The notes under the pieces: model-generated
Databases searched by the model: none
What the model saw: the letters and a program-made list of their open reading frames with translations, nothing else
Told to the model about the DNA's origin: nothing
From: Rhodospirillales bacterium
GTDB lineage: Bacteria; Pseudomonadota; Alphaproteobacteria; Rhodospirillales; Casp-alpha2
NCBI GenBank assembly: GCA_017644185.1
Contig: JAEPMA010000002.1
Coordinates: 429,229-493,228 of the forward strand
Direction of reading: 5' to 3'
Length of the DNA: 64,000 nt
Program-made: the position numbers and the translations under genes
In this document: in pieces, positions 26,716 to 35,855 of the stretch
How positions within the stretch are numbered: the first letter of the stretch is position 1
Layout of the letters: every line of letters begins with the position of its first letter

Positions 26716-28034
26716 CGTCTCCGAATAATCTGACTGCAGCCGACGCGGCAAAAGCCATCCGCGCGGGGAAATTAACGTCGCGCGCGCTGGTCGATGCCTG
26801 CATCGCCCGCGCAGAGGCACGCGATGAAGACGTCGGCGCCTGGACATACCTGAATCCCTGCATCGCCCGCGATCAGGCCGACAACTGCGACCAGGCGGTT
26901 TCGTCGGGTGCTGAGCTTGGCCCGCTGCACGGCATTCCCGTGGGGCTCAAGGACATCATCGATACCGCCGACATGCCGACGGAGAACGGCTCACAACTCT
27001 ATGAGGGCCGCCGCCCCGTCGCCGACAGCACGATCGCGCGGCTGCTCAGGAATGCCGGTGCCGTCATTATGGGGAAAACCGTCACCACCGAGTTTGCGTT
27101 ATCGGCTGCGGGCAAGACGAAGAACCCGCACAACCCGGCGCATACCCCTGGTGGCTCGTCGTCCGGCTCCGCCGCCGCCGTTGCCGATTTCCAGGTGCCG
27201 TTGTCAGTCGGCACACAAACGGGCGGCTCGATGATAAGACCGGCGTCGTTCTGCGGTGTGCACGGCTTCAAACCGACGTTCGGGTCGATTTCGCGCGCGG
27301 GCATGTTCCCGCTGGCGCGTCCGCTCGATCATCCGGGTGTTTATGCACGCTCGATCGAAGATATCGCGTTGATCGGCGATGTGCTGATGGTCAAGGACCC
27401 GGCCGATCTGGACATGCGCGGCCATCCGCGCGGCAAGCTCATGGAAGCGTTGGCCGAGCCGGTCGCCGCCCCACCCCGGATCGCCTTCGTACGCGGTCCG
27501 ATGTGGAAATACGCCGAACCTTATCTGGAAGAGGTCATGCTGGGGGCCGTCAAAGCGCTCGGTGGACACGCCCATGAGGTGGAGATGACGGGGGTGTTCG
27601 ACGATGCCCTTGCGTGCCAGGAAACCGTGATGATGGCCAATGTGCAGGCCAATATCGGCGACTACTGCCGCGATTATCCGGACAAAGTCCGTGAAGAAAC
27701 CAAACGCCGCGCTAAATCGGGCGAGGGAATCAGCGCCGAGTCATACGTCAAAGCCATCGAATTCCGCGATACCCTGAGCCAAGCCCTTGACCGGATGTTC
27801 TCGAGTTACGACGTATTGATAACAGCGGGCGCGCCCGGCGAAGCCCCCAAGGGACTGGAAGGCACCGGCAACGCGGTATTCCAGAAACTCTGGACCCTGA
27901 CGGGCGTGCCCACGGTGACGCTGCCGAAGCTCAAGGGGCCGAGCGGGCTTCCGATCGGTCTCCAAGTCATCGGCCGTCACGGACACGACGGCGACCTGGT
28001 GCGCCACGCCCGCTGGATCGAGGAGGCATTTTGA
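26712..28034 (+). CDS. Amidase signature family amidase
   Basis: 440 residues with the Ser-cisSer-Lys triad: K80 (VGLKDI), cis-Ser in GGSSSGS at 147-153, and the nucleophile S173 (TGGSMIRPA). It is GatA-like but there is no GatB/C nearby and residues differ, so a catabolic amidase is likely. The start overlaps the TAXI stop (ATGA) and the end overlaps the next start (TTGA). Confidence 0.9.
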   Translation: MTSPNNLTAADAAKAIRAGKLTSRALVDACIARAEARDEDVGAWTYLNPCIARDQADNCDQAVSSGAELGPLHGIPVGLKDIIDTADMPTENGSQLYEGRRPVADSTIARLLRNAGAVIMGKTVTTEFALSAAGKTKNPHNPAHTPGGSSSGSAAAVADFQVPLSVGTQTGGSMIRPASFCGVHGFKPTFGSISRAGMFPLARPLDHPGVYARSIEDIALIGDVLMVKDPADLDMRGHPRGKLMEALAEPVAAPPRIAFVRGPMWKYAEPYLEEVMLGAVKALGGHAHEVEMTGVFDDALACQETVMMANVQANIGDYCRDYPDKVREETKRRAKSGEGISAESYVKAIEFRDTLSQALDRMFSSYDVLITAGAPGEAPKGLEGTGNAVFQKLWTLTGVPTVTLPKLKGPSGLPIGLQVIGRHGHDGDLVRHARWIEEAF

Positions 28035-29257
28035 CGGCTGACGTAAACAAGGAGCGGCTCTGGAACTCGCTGATGACGCTCGCCGAAATCGGCGGGACGG
28101 CCAAGGGCGGGGTCCGGCGCATCGCACTTTCCGACGAAGACAAGCGCGCCCGCGACCTGTTCTGCGACTGGGCGCGCGATGCCGGATGCAATATCCGGGT
28201 CGACAGCATCGGTAACATCTTCGCCAGACGGCCGGGCCGCAACCCCGACGCACCCCCTATCGCCACGGGCAGCCATATCGACAGTCAGCCGGCGGGGGGC
28301 AAATTCGACGGTGCCTTTGGCGTGATGGCCGGGCTCGAAGTCATCCGCGCCCTTAATGACGCCGGCATAGAAACCGAGGCGCCGATCGAGGTCGTCGACT
28401 GGACCGACGAGGAAGGCGCGCGTTTCGCCGCCGGTTGTATCGGATCGGGGGTCTTTTCCGGGCACCGCGATCTCGACAAGGCGCTGGCGCTCTCCGATTC
28501 AGACGGCGTCACCGTCGCGAAAGCGCTTGAGAATATCGGTTATGCCGGGCCCGAACCTGCAGGCAGCAGCCGTTTCGGCGCCTATTTCGAAGCGCATATC
28601 GAACAGGGGCCGATTCTGGAGGCCAAGGGATTACCGGTCGGCGCCGTGCTTGGCGCTCAGGGCCAACGATGCTTCGTGATGACGGTCGAGGGCGTCGATG
28701 GCCACGCCGGCACATTACCGATGTCCAAGCGCCAGGATTCCTTCGTCGGCACGGCGAAGATGACGGTCGCACTCAGCGAACTCGCCCTGACCTACGACCC
28801 ACCCGCGGTCATCACCGTCGGTCATGTACGCGTCATTCCCAACTCAAGAAACACGATACCGGGGAAGACCGTCTTCACCATCGACAGCCGGCACCCGGAT
28901 GCCGAGACGTTGAAGCGCATGGAAGACGACATGAAACGTATCTGCAAAGATATCGCGGACGCGTCGGGCCTGACGCTGGGCGTCGAAGTGGTGACACGTG
29001 CCGAACCCATCGTTTTCGACGAGGACTGCGTCGAGGCGGTCAGGGACGCCTGCCGCAAACGTCAGATTCGGTTCATGGATATTCACTCGGGTGCCGGACA
29101 CGATGCCTGCAAGGTCGCAAGCGTGGCGCCCGCAGGCATGATCTTCGTACCGTGCGTCGACGGCATCAGTCACAACGAATTCGAAGACGCGCGCCCCGAG
29201 GATCTCGCCACGGGAACACAAGTGCTGCTGGACTCGATGCTGGCTTACGCCGGCTAG
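28031..29257 (+). CDS. M20 family Zn-dependent hydantoinase/carbamoylase
   Basis: 408-residue amidohydrolase of the allantoate amidohydrolase / N-carbamoyl-L-amino acid hydrolase group. Metal site: H82 (GSHIDSQ), D93 (KFDGAFG) and the DEEG motif at 126-129; VGHVRVIPNSRNTIPG marks the dimerisation domain insertion and GAGHDA the substrate region. The TTG start overlaps the amidase stop. A set of TAXI receptor, amidase and carbamoylase suggests uptake and stepwise hydrolysis of a carbamoyl or amide compound. Confidence 0.88.
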   Translation: MTADVNKERLWNSLMTLAEIGGTAKGGVRRIALSDEDKRARDLFCDWARDAGCNIRVDSIGNIFARRPGRNPDAPPIATGSHIDSQPAGGKFDGAFGVMAGLEVIRALNDAGIETEAPIEVVDWTDEEGARFAAGCIGSGVFSGHRDLDKALALSDSDGVTVAKALENIGYAGPEPAGSSRFGAYFEAHIEQGPILEAKGLPVGAVLGAQGQRCFVMTVEGVDGHAGTLPMSKRQDSFVGTAKMTVALSELALTYDPPAVITVGHVRVIPNSRNTIPGKTVFTIDSRHPDAETLKRMEDDMKRICKDIADASGLTLGVEVVTRAEPIVFDEDCVEAVRDACRKRQIRFMDIHSGAGHDACKVASVAPAGMIFVPCVDGISHNEFEDARPEDLATGTQVLLDSMLAYAG

Positions 29258-29258
29258 C

Positions 29259-30320
29259 TTACGAGCCCGAGCCGGGCTTTTCTTTCGGCTTTTCCGTCAC
29301 GTCAGCCATCTTCTTGGCGACCTGTTCGTACTGATAATCGGGGATGACGTAAAGCCAGCCGTCCGTCCGTTCGCTGATCGCCTTGGCCTGTTTCGCCGCG
29401 TCGGACTCCATGTCGTCGCCGATATACTTGGCATTCACGGTCATGTACTGCTGACCGTCCTTCTTCCACATCTTCGTCGTCACGTGGATCGCGTCGACGG
29501 TGAAGAATTCGGTGACGTAGGCGTCCCCAGGCTTGAGCTCCACATCGCCAGGCTTACGCACGTCGTTCAATACGAAGCTGTTCAGCACGGCGGCGATGTT
29601 GCGGGGTGCAAACTCACTCTTGAGCACCATCCCTTCCGGCATATTCTCGAACGCAAAGTCGCCGGTGACACCTTTCTGCGGGATGACGATCAACTGTTCC
29701 CCGTCAGGCTGGGTCACTTCGGCACGCTGAATACGTTCCGGCTTGATATCGACGATGTCGCGTTTCAGCCAATCGCGCGGCTCGACCCCGATGTCGACCA
29801 GACCCCGCACAAGCCATGCCTGCTCTTCCCCGGGGAAACGCACGTACATGCCGCCCGTGGTGGTTTCCGGCAGGAAGAAGTTGGCGCTGCCAACCACGAG
29901 ATCAGCCATGACTTCGCCGGAACCGTTCTTGAGCGTGACCTGCTGGCCGTTCGCTTTCTTCTCGGACGGGTCGCCCAGGTTGAGTGTCGGCAATTTATCC
30001 TTCTGACTGGTCTTCTTATCCAGCAACTCCATGTTGGACAGGCTGAAAATCACCTTATTCACCAGATTGGCGTGAACCGGATAACCGGCGCTCTGTTGGA
30101 GACGCCAGGTTTCACCGTCACGCACGAACGTCATCGTCTTCGCGTTTTGCAGGACGGTAACTTCGGTGACGTTCTTGGCATCCTCCAGAAGATCCGGAAA
30201 CAATCGCTGGCCTTCGAAATTGGTCGACTGGTAATTGACCCGCGAGCTGACGCCGTAGACGGCGGCGGCCACGCTCACGATGGCGCAGACGATCAGAATG
30301 CTGACGGTTCTGGGTGTCAT
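29259..30320 (-). CDS. DUF4340 domain protein of a Gld-like ABC system
   Basis: 353 residues: one N-terminal membrane helix (about 5-25), then a beta-rich periplasmic part with repeated EVTVLQNAKTMTFVRDGETWRL / EVTQPDGEQLIVIPQKGVTG strands, matching DUF4340. The DUF4340 family commonly sits behind GldG-like genes. Charged tail EKPKEKPGSGS. It follows the GldG-like gene by 9 bp and is the last gene of a four-gene operon. Its molecular role is unknown. Confidence 0.83.
   Translation of the reverse strand: MTPRTVSILIVCAIVSVAAAVYGVSSRVNYQSTNFEGQRLFPDLLEDAKNVTEVTVLQNAKTMTFVRDGETWRLQQSAGYPVHANLVNKVIFSLSNMELLDKKTSQKDKLPTLNLGDPSEKKANGQQVTLKNGSGEVMADLVVGSANFFLPETTTGGMYVRFPGEEQAWLVRGLVDIGVEPRDWLKRDIVDIKPERIQRAEVTQPDGEQLIVIPQKGVTGDFAFENMPEGMVLKSEFAPRNIAAVLNSFVLNDVRKPGDVELKPGDAYVTEFFTVDAIHVTTKMWKKDGQQYMTVNAKYIGDDMESDAAKQAKAISERTDGWLYVIPDYQYEQVAKKMADVTEKPKEKPGSGS
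29264..29286 (+). terminator. Intrinsic terminator of the TAXI/amidase operon
   Basis: Stem AGCCCG (29264-29269), loop AGC, stem CGGGCT (29273-29278), then TTTTCTTTC. It lies inside the 3' coding end of the convergent DUF4340 gene. Confidence 0.65.
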
Positions 30321-30329
30321 GTTCGCCCC

Positions 30330-32246
30330 CTACCCTTCGTGCTTCGCCACATGGAAACGGCGTGCTCGGCGCGCGCGCCCAACCATGAACCAGATCAGCG
30401 CGATCAATCCCAGCAGCAGCGGGATCGCCGCGATATTGACGAACTTCAACAAGGCATCCAGATCGTCGATATCCTTGCGGAGCTCGTACTGCACATCCCT
30501 TAACTCCTTGCGCAGCCGAACCATCTCGCGGCGGTATTCCTCGGCTTTCGCCTTATCCGCCGGACCAATGATCAACTCGCCGCCGGCCTGTTCACGGTTG
30601 AGCAGGTTGGCGAGTTCGGTCTTGATGTTGTCGATCTGATCGGCAAGCTGCTGTTCTTTGTCGCGGTATTGCTGCTCAGCCTGTTTGCGCACCTCATCCA
30701 CATACGTGAACGGGCGGAACGCTTCGGAACGTGCGCGCAGGCTCATCAGGGCCGTGCCGCCGCTCAGGTTCTCGAGCGCGTTGACCGCGAAATCCGCGTT
30801 ATTGGCGAACGGCACACTGAACGTCTGGCCGAACAATTGACGAGACTGCATCCAGAACTGTTCATGCAGCATATCGACGTCGGAGGCGACAACGATGCTG
30901 ACATCGTTCGCGGCCGTGGCAACGTGATCGTCCTTCTTCGGCAAGTCCGGGGTTTCCGCCTCACCGTCTTTCAACGCAGGCGGGCCATCCGGGAACGCGG
31001 TCGACGGCTTACCCAGCACGCGTGCGGCGATGATCTCTTTCACGCCAGACGGTTTGAAATCTCGGAACATCCCGACCACGTCCGGATTGGTGCGGACCTT
31101 GTTGACGTCGATTTCCATCGACTGCGGCGACGAGGTGATCAACGGCTCCATCGTCGTCCCTTTACCATCGATCGGCTTGAGGATCCCCGCGTTGGCGAGC
31201 GTAATCCGCTGCAGATCGGCGGTGATGGCATCGTCGGTTTTGAAGTACTTCGGCAAGATCGATAACCAGGTCACATAGTCGGTGACGGAGGTCTGACCAC
31301 GCACGTTGACGTTGACGCGCCGCGCATGCTCCAGATCACCCAACACCTTGCCGTCGACCATTTCGACGCCCCAGGCGTTGAGCATCTTGTCGAAATCGGA
31401 CGGCCCGGCTTCACCCCGGCCGCGCGCCATGGCGACGTCGATCTCGGAATTCTCATCGACGAACACCAGCGCCTTGCCGCCCTTCAGGACGAACTGATCA
31501 ATGGCGTACATCAAATGCTCGTTGATGTTCTTGGGGTGCACGATCAAGAGCGCATCGACGTCTTTCGGGATCGTCTTATCGCTAAGCGCGATGGTCGTGA
31601 CATCGAAGAATTCGCGGACCTGGTCCAGCACGGCCCACGATTTTCCGCCCTGGACCTGCGGGCCTCCCGCGATCGGCAGGCTGGTAATCAGGCCAACCAA
31701 GGGCTTCTTGTTCTGCGCCAGCTTGAAGATCATTTTGGTGAGATCGTACTCGAGGAAGCTTTCGCGCTCCGGGCTCAGGTAGGCGATCCGCTCCATCTCG
31801 TCGACGCTGTTGGTGGCGACGAGGCCGAAATAACCAAGGTCGCCCGCGTTATCGAGCGGCACGCCCTGCAGACCGAACGCGACCGCCAGGTCTTCCTCGT
31901 CGGTAAACGGTTCGGGGCTGTATAGCTCGAGATTGATCTTGCCATCGGCAATATCGACATAGCGCTCAAGCAGTTCGCGCACCCGGTCGGCGTAGGTCGC
32001 GTGACCCGGGTTCAGTTCGACGAGGCGTTTCGATACGAACATGCGCACCGTGATCGGCTCGTCGATGCTTTTCAGGATCTCCCGCGTGCCGTCGTTGAGG
32101 GTGAACAGGTTTTCTTCCGTCAGGTCCGCCTCTATCCCCCGGAAGGTGGTGTTGGCGAAGATATTGACGGCGAGGAAGGTGATCACCGCGAGAACGACGG
32201 ACAATCCCGCGAGTTTCCCACGATCGATGCCGGCGAGATACTTCAT
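30330..32246 (-). CDS. GldG-like ABC auxiliary protein
   Basis: About 638 residues. N-terminal membrane helix (about 12-30, LAGLSVVLAVITFLAVNIFANTTFRG), a large extracytoplasmic domain of the ABC_transp_aux/GldG type (ILKSIDEPITVRMFVSK; PLVGLITSLPIAGGP; DVDALLIVHPKN), a charged coiled-coil at about 545-600, and a C-terminal membrane helix before an Arg-rich tail. The start ATG at 32246 has GAGG six bases upstream; an ATG at 32258 overlaps the previous stop and is an alternative. Related proteins partner with an ABC pump; gliding is not implied outside Bacteroidetes. Confidence 0.85.
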   Translation of the reverse strand: MKYLAGIDRGKLAGLSVVLAVITFLAVNIFANTTFRGIEADLTEENLFTLNDGTREILKSIDEPITVRMFVSKRLVELNPGHATYADRVRELLERYVDIADGKINLELYSPEPFTDEEDLAVAFGLQGVPLDNAGDLGYFGLVATNSVDEMERIAYLSPERESFLEYDLTKMIFKLAQNKKPLVGLITSLPIAGGPQVQGGKSWAVLDQVREFFDVTTIALSDKTIPKDVDALLIVHPKNINEHLMYAIDQFVLKGGKALVFVDENSEIDVAMARGRGEAGPSDFDKMLNAWGVEMVDGKVLGDLEHARRVNVNVRGQTSVTDYVTWLSILPKYFKTDDAITADLQRITLANAGILKPIDGKGTTMEPLITSSPQSMEIDVNKVRTNPDVVGMFRDFKPSGVKEIIAARVLGKPSTAFPDGPPALKDGEAETPDLPKKDDHVATAANDVSIVVASDVDMLHEQFWMQSRQLFGQTFSVPFANNADFAVNALENLSGGTALMSLRARSEAFRPFTYVDEVRKQAEQQYRDKEQQLADQIDNIKTELANLLNREQAGGELIIGPADKAKAEEYRREMVRLRKELRDVQYELRKDIDDLDALLKFVNIAAIPLLLGLIALIWFMVGRARRARRFHVAKHEG

Positions 32247-32254
32247 GGTACGCC

Positions 32255-32989
32255 TCATCGTCCCTTGTTGATTTCAACGGCTATGACGTTCAGGAACAGC
32301 CACAGCACGATCAGCGAGCCGAAGAACACCACGTCCTTGACGTCGATCACGCCCTGCGTGACGGCCTGGAAGTGGGTCAGGAAGCTCATCGAGCGAAGCG
32401 CATCGACAAGCACCTCGGGGGCCCAGCCCTGGAAGAAGTTCAGCACCAGCTGCGCGCCCGACATGGTGAACAGGAAGCAGACGGTCGCCGCGATGATGAA
32501 GGCGATCACCTGGTTCTTGGTCAGCGCGGAGATGCAGGCGCTGATGGATAAAAATGCGCCCGCCATGACGAAGCTGCCGATATAGCTGGCGACGATAATC
32601 CCGTTATCCGGATCACCCAGCATGTTGACGGTGATCCACATCGGGAACGTCAACGCCAAGGCCAGCCCGCAGAACGCCCACGCAGCCAGAAACTTGCCGA
32701 GCACCGCATCGAGCGTCGAGACAGGTAAAGTCATCAGAAGCTCGATGGTGCCGGACTTGCGCTCCTCGGCCCACAAACGCATCCCGATGGCCGGCACCAA
32801 CAGAAGAAACAGCCATGGGTGATACGAGAAGAACGGCGTCAGATCGGCGTAGCCGCGGCTGAAGAAACCGCCGACGTAGAACGCGAACGCCCCCGTCAGG
32901 GCCAAGAAGATGACGATGAACACGAGCGCCAGCGGCGTCGCGAAATAGCCTTTGAACTCGCGCTTGGCGATGATCGCGATGTTACGCAT
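32255..32989 (-). CDS. ABC-2 type transporter permease (GldF-like)
   Basis: 244 residues with six hydrophobic helices and the ABC-2 motif in MRLWAEERKSGTIELLMTLPVSTLDAVLGKFLAAW (about 67-105). It overlaps the ATPase gene by 8 bp and precedes the GldG-like gene. Together they form an ABC exporter of unknown cargo. Confidence 0.9.
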   Translation of the reverse strand: MRNIAIIAKREFKGYFATPLALVFIVIFLALTGAFAFYVGGFFSRGYADLTPFFSYHPWLFLLLVPAIGMRLWAEERKSGTIELLMTLPVSTLDAVLGKFLAAWAFCGLALALTFPMWITVNMLGDPDNGIIVASYIGSFVMAGAFLSISACISALTKNQVIAFIIAATVCFLFTMSGAQLVLNFFQGWAPEVLVDALRSMSFLTHFQAVTQGVIDVKDVVFFGSLIVLWLFLNVIAVEINKGR

Positions 32990-33956
32990 TTTGCGCCTCC
33001 GCCGGTTTTTTGGCCGGGCCGCGGGTAATCTCGCGGAAGACGGCGTCGAGCGCGCCTTTCTCGGTCTTGAGATCGCTGACCGGGTGCCCCTTGTCTTTCA
33101 ACAACGCGGCGACCTCTGGTGCGATGGGTGCGCCGGTTTTGGAGGTCACGCTGAATTCGCAGTACCCCGCCCGGCTTTCACCCTGCGTGACCTCGCCGAC
33201 GACGGCGAGCGCCTTGAGGTCGCCGGCGACCGAACTGGCGGCGGCAGCGGCGACGCGGACATGTACCGCGTTATGAAGCGGCGAACGTTTGAGAAGATCT
33301 TCGGGGGTGCCGTCGGCGAGAATCTTCCCGCGCGCGATCACCACGGCGCGCGAGCAGACCGCTTCCACTTCTTCCAGAATATGGGTCGAGATAACCACGG
33401 CCTTGTCGGCCGCCATCTCCTGGATCAGCGTGCGGACCTGATGCTTCTGGTTCGGGTCCAAACCATCGGTCGGTTCGTCCAGGATCAATACGGGCGGGTT
33501 ATGAAGGATAGCCTGCGCCAGACCGACGCGGCGTTTGAAGCCTTTCGACAACGTCTCGATCGGTTGCTCGAGAACGCCGTCGATCTCGACGCGCTGGATC
33601 GTCTCGTCGATGGCCTTGTCGCGCTCTTTCCCGGAGAGCATCCGCACATCCGCGATGAAATTAAGAAAGCTTCTGGGAGTCATGTCGCCGTAACAGGGCG
33701 CGCCTTCGGGCAAGTAGCCGATGCGCTGCTTGGCCTTCACCGGATCGACCGTGACATCCATTCCGTCGACGAGCGCCGTGCCCGACGTCGGGGCCAGGAA
33801 GCCCGTCACCATCTTCATCGTCGTCGACTTGCCGGCCCCGTTGGGCCCGAGAAACCCCAAGACTTCACCGCGGCTGACTTTCATGTCGATGCCGTCGACC
33901 GCGGTCAAAGGTCCAAACCGCTTCGTCAAGCGCGAAAGGGCGATCATCTCCGCCAT
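32982..33956 (-). CDS. ABC transporter ATP-binding protein (GldA-like)
   Basis: 324 residues. Walker A GPNGAGKST at 37-45, signature LSKGFKRRVGLAQAI near 135, Walker B LILDEPTDGLDP near 155, H-loop in VVISTHILEE. A C-terminal extension of about 90 residues is of the type found in ABC-2 exporter ATPases. First gene of the four-gene operon. Confidence 0.92.
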   Translation of the reverse strand: MAEMIALSRLTKRFGPLTAVDGIDMKVSRGEVLGFLGPNGAGKSTTMKMVTGFLAPTSGTALVDGMDVTVDPVKAKQRIGYLPEGAPCYGDMTPRSFLNFIADVRMLSGKERDKAIDETIQRVEIDGVLEQPIETLSKGFKRRVGLAQAILHNPPVLILDEPTDGLDPNQKHQVRTLIQEMAADKAVVISTHILEEVEAVCSRAVVIARGKILADGTPEDLLKRSPLHNAVHVRVAAAAASSVAGDLKALAVVGEVTQGESRAGYCEFSVTSKTGAPIAPEVAALLKDKGHPVSDLKTEKGALDAVFREITRGPAKKPAEAQNA

Positions 33957-34116
33957 GCCTTCGAACTCCCTGCGTGTTGTTTTCGGACAGGAAATAGAAC
34001 GCCGGAAAGGCGTTTCAAGCCTCTGGACGAAGCCTGATTTCTGCCGCGGAAAGAGGACTTAACATACTGACCCAAAAAGAAAAGGGTGGATTGTTGTCCT
34101 TACCTATTTGTAATCC

Positions 34117-34770
34117 TTAGAGGATCGATTGACCCGTCTTCTCCCAGTCCGCGAGGAACGCCGCCAGCCCCTTGTCGGTCAGCGGATGTTTGAACATCTG
34201 CTTCAAAACCCCGGGCGGAACGGTCGCCACGTGCGCTCCCATGCGTGCCGCGTCGACGACGTGCATCGGGTGACGGACGGATGCCACAAGCACCTCGGTC
34301 GGGAAGTTGTAATTACCGTAGATCTCGCAGATCTCGGCGATCAACGACATGCCGTCCTGACCGATATCGTCGAGCCTACCCACGAAGGGCGAGATGAACG
34401 CCGCACCCGCCTTGGCGGCGAGAATGGCCTGTGACGCCGAGAAACAGAGCGTCACGTTGACCGATGCGCCGTCGTCCGACAAAGCCTTGCAGGCCTGGAT
34501 CCCGGCTTCGGTCAACGGCACCTTGATCGTGACATTGTCGGCGATGGCACGCAGCTTCGCGGCCTCAGCCAGCATCCCGGCTGCGTCGGTCGCGGTGACC
34601 TCGGCGGACACCGGGCCTTTCACCATGTCGCAGATTTCCTTGATGGCTTCCGACATGTCGCGGCCGGACTTGGCGATCAGCGACGGGTTCGTGGTGACGC
34701 CGTCAACGAGACCCAGATCGTTAAGGGCGCGGATTTCCGCCACATCGGCAGTATCGACGAAGAATTTCAT
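34117..34770 (-). CDS. tal: Transaldolase, small (TalC/FSA-like) type
   Basis: 217-residue member of the short transaldolase family that also contains fructose-6-phosphate aldolase. Schiff-base Lys fits K83 in [22 protein letters not shown] at 24-36 is the family start, and [14 protein letters not shown] the Arg/phosphate region. Pentose-phosphate carbon shuffling is the expected role. The ATG at 34770 was chosen by family alignment from memory (MKFFVDTAD). Confidence 0.93.
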   Translation of the reverse strand: MKFFVDTADVAEIRALNDLGLVDGVTTNPSLIAKSGRDMSEAIKEICDMVKGPVSAEVTATDAAGMLAEAAKLRAIADNVTIKVPLTEAGIQACKALSDDGASVNVTLCFSASQAILAAKAGAAFISPFVGRLDDIGQDGMSLIAEICEIYGNYNFPTEVLVASVRHPMHVVDAARMGAHVATVPPGVLKQMFKHPLTDKGLAAFLADWEKTGQSIL

Positions 34771-34825
34771 TATTGGTTCCTCCCAGTGGCAGGCATCTTC
34801 CGGAATGCAGCCGGGGAAATCAAGC

Positions 34826-35149
34826 CTAGTCCGCCTTGCGCAACTCTTCGGCCGGCGTGTGCCAGGGCTGGGTCTCGCAGCCGGTCAGATCGGCGTCGGG
34901 CCACATGCTTTTAACGGCGCAGGTAAAGCGGTCGCCCTCTTCGCGGGTCGACAGAAACGCGAACACACCAAGCCAGACGAAGAACGTCACGACGAATAGC
35001 GTCTTGATGATTTTCGAGACGTTTTCGCGTGCCGTGAAAGCCGCCAACCGTTTGCGGTTCTTGGCAAACGTCTCCATCACCCACACAATCATGTGGATGG
35101 GTTGGCGCAGGTACGCGACGATCCATTTCTTGAGTTTGTTCTTGTCCAT
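34826..35149 (-). CDS. Small membrane protein of unknown function
   Basis: 107 residues. Basic N-terminus ([26 protein letters not shown]), one membrane helix at about 52-69 ([20 protein letters not shown]), and a C-terminal part with two cysteines ([21 protein letters not shown]), probably outside the membrane. An ATG 12 bp earlier (35161) is possible; neither start has a strong ribosome site. No family recognised. It is divergent from the GlcG-like gene. Confidence 0.6.
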   Translation of the reverse strand: MDKNKLKKWIVAYLRQPIHMIVWVMETFAKNRKRLAAFTARENVSKIIKTLFVVTFFVWLGVFAFLSTREEGDRFTCAVKSMWPDADLTGCETQPWHTPAEELRKAD

Positions 35150-35196
35150 GATCGGGCTCATATTCCGCTCAGACGCATCTTATCGGGAGACGACCC

Positions 35197-35625
35197 TTGC
35201 TGACCATCCGACGCCTGTCCTACGACGACGCCGCCATTCTTATAAAAGGGGCCGAGAAGAAAGCCAAAAAAATCGGCGTTCCCATGTGTATCGCCGTTAC
35301 CGACGAGTGCGGCTTTCTGATCGCCTTCAAACGCATGGACGGGGCCAAGGAACTTTCCACCACCCTGGCACAGGACAAGGCGCATACCTCTGCGATCTCC
35401 AAAAAAGCGACCGCCGACTATAACGCGGCGGCGGTGCCGGGAAATCTGACCAACGGCATCCAGACGGCGGCGGGCGGCAGATTTTCGACGGTGGGGGGTG
35501 GCATTCCCGTGATCGTGAAAGGGACCGTGGTCGGCGCGCTCGGTCTTTCCGGCGGTGCCGCGGAACAGGACATAGAATGCGCCGACGCCGGGCTTCAGGC
35601 GTTCCTGAAAACCAACCCTACTTAG
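35197..35625 (+). CDS. GlcG/HbpS family heme-binding-like protein
   Basis: 142-residue single-domain protein of the GlcG/HbpS (DUF336) family. Characteristic blocks: AKKIGVPMCIAVTDECGFLIAFKRMDGA, LAQDKAHTSAISKKAT, GGIPVIVKGTVVGALGLSGG, and the C-terminal QDIECADAGLQAF. Family members bind heme or small ligands; the role here is unknown. The start is a TTG at 35197 with GGGAG seven bases upstream. Confidence 0.87.
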   Translation: MLTIRRLSYDDAAILIKGAEKKAKKIGVPMCIAVTDECGFLIAFKRMDGAKELSTTLAQDKAHTSAISKKATADYNAAAVPGNLTNGIQTAAGGRFSTVGGGIPVIVKGTVVGALGLSGGAAEQDIECADAGLQAFLKTNPT

Positions 35626-35788
35626 ATTTCCGGTCTTCGCGGATATCCTCGTAGAGACCGTAGATCGCGGCGCCAGAAATCACGACGACGATGATCGTAA
35701 ACGGGATCGCGTGAATCGACTGCGCAAGGCCGCCGACAAACAGCAGAAACAGCGCGGTGCCGATAACGCCTGAGATGATACTATCCAT
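35618..35788 (-). CDS. Small membrane protein, 56 residues
   Basis: Short frame on the minus strand. Ribosome site GAGG lies 7 nt before the ATG at 35788. The product has two hydrophobic stretches (ISGVIGTALFLLFVGGLA and PFTIIVVVISGAAIYGLY) and a charged tail YEDIREDRKSK, so a two-helix membrane hairpin. Its stop overlaps the end of the GlcG-like gene by 8 bp in convergent orientation. No family recognised. Confidence 0.6.
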   Translation of the reverse strand: MDSIISGVIGTALFLLFVGGLAQSIHAIPFTIIVVVISGAAIYGLYEDIREDRKSK

Positions 35789-35855
35789 AAGCCTACCTCT
35801 TTCCTGGCTTCATTATGCCATAGCCGCCGGCGGTTGTCGCCGGATTGTCTTGTAA

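Noticed and set aside
29259..33956. Gliding motility machinery
   Set aside because: Only the ABC part resembles Gld proteins; none of the core gliding or type IX secretion genes are present.
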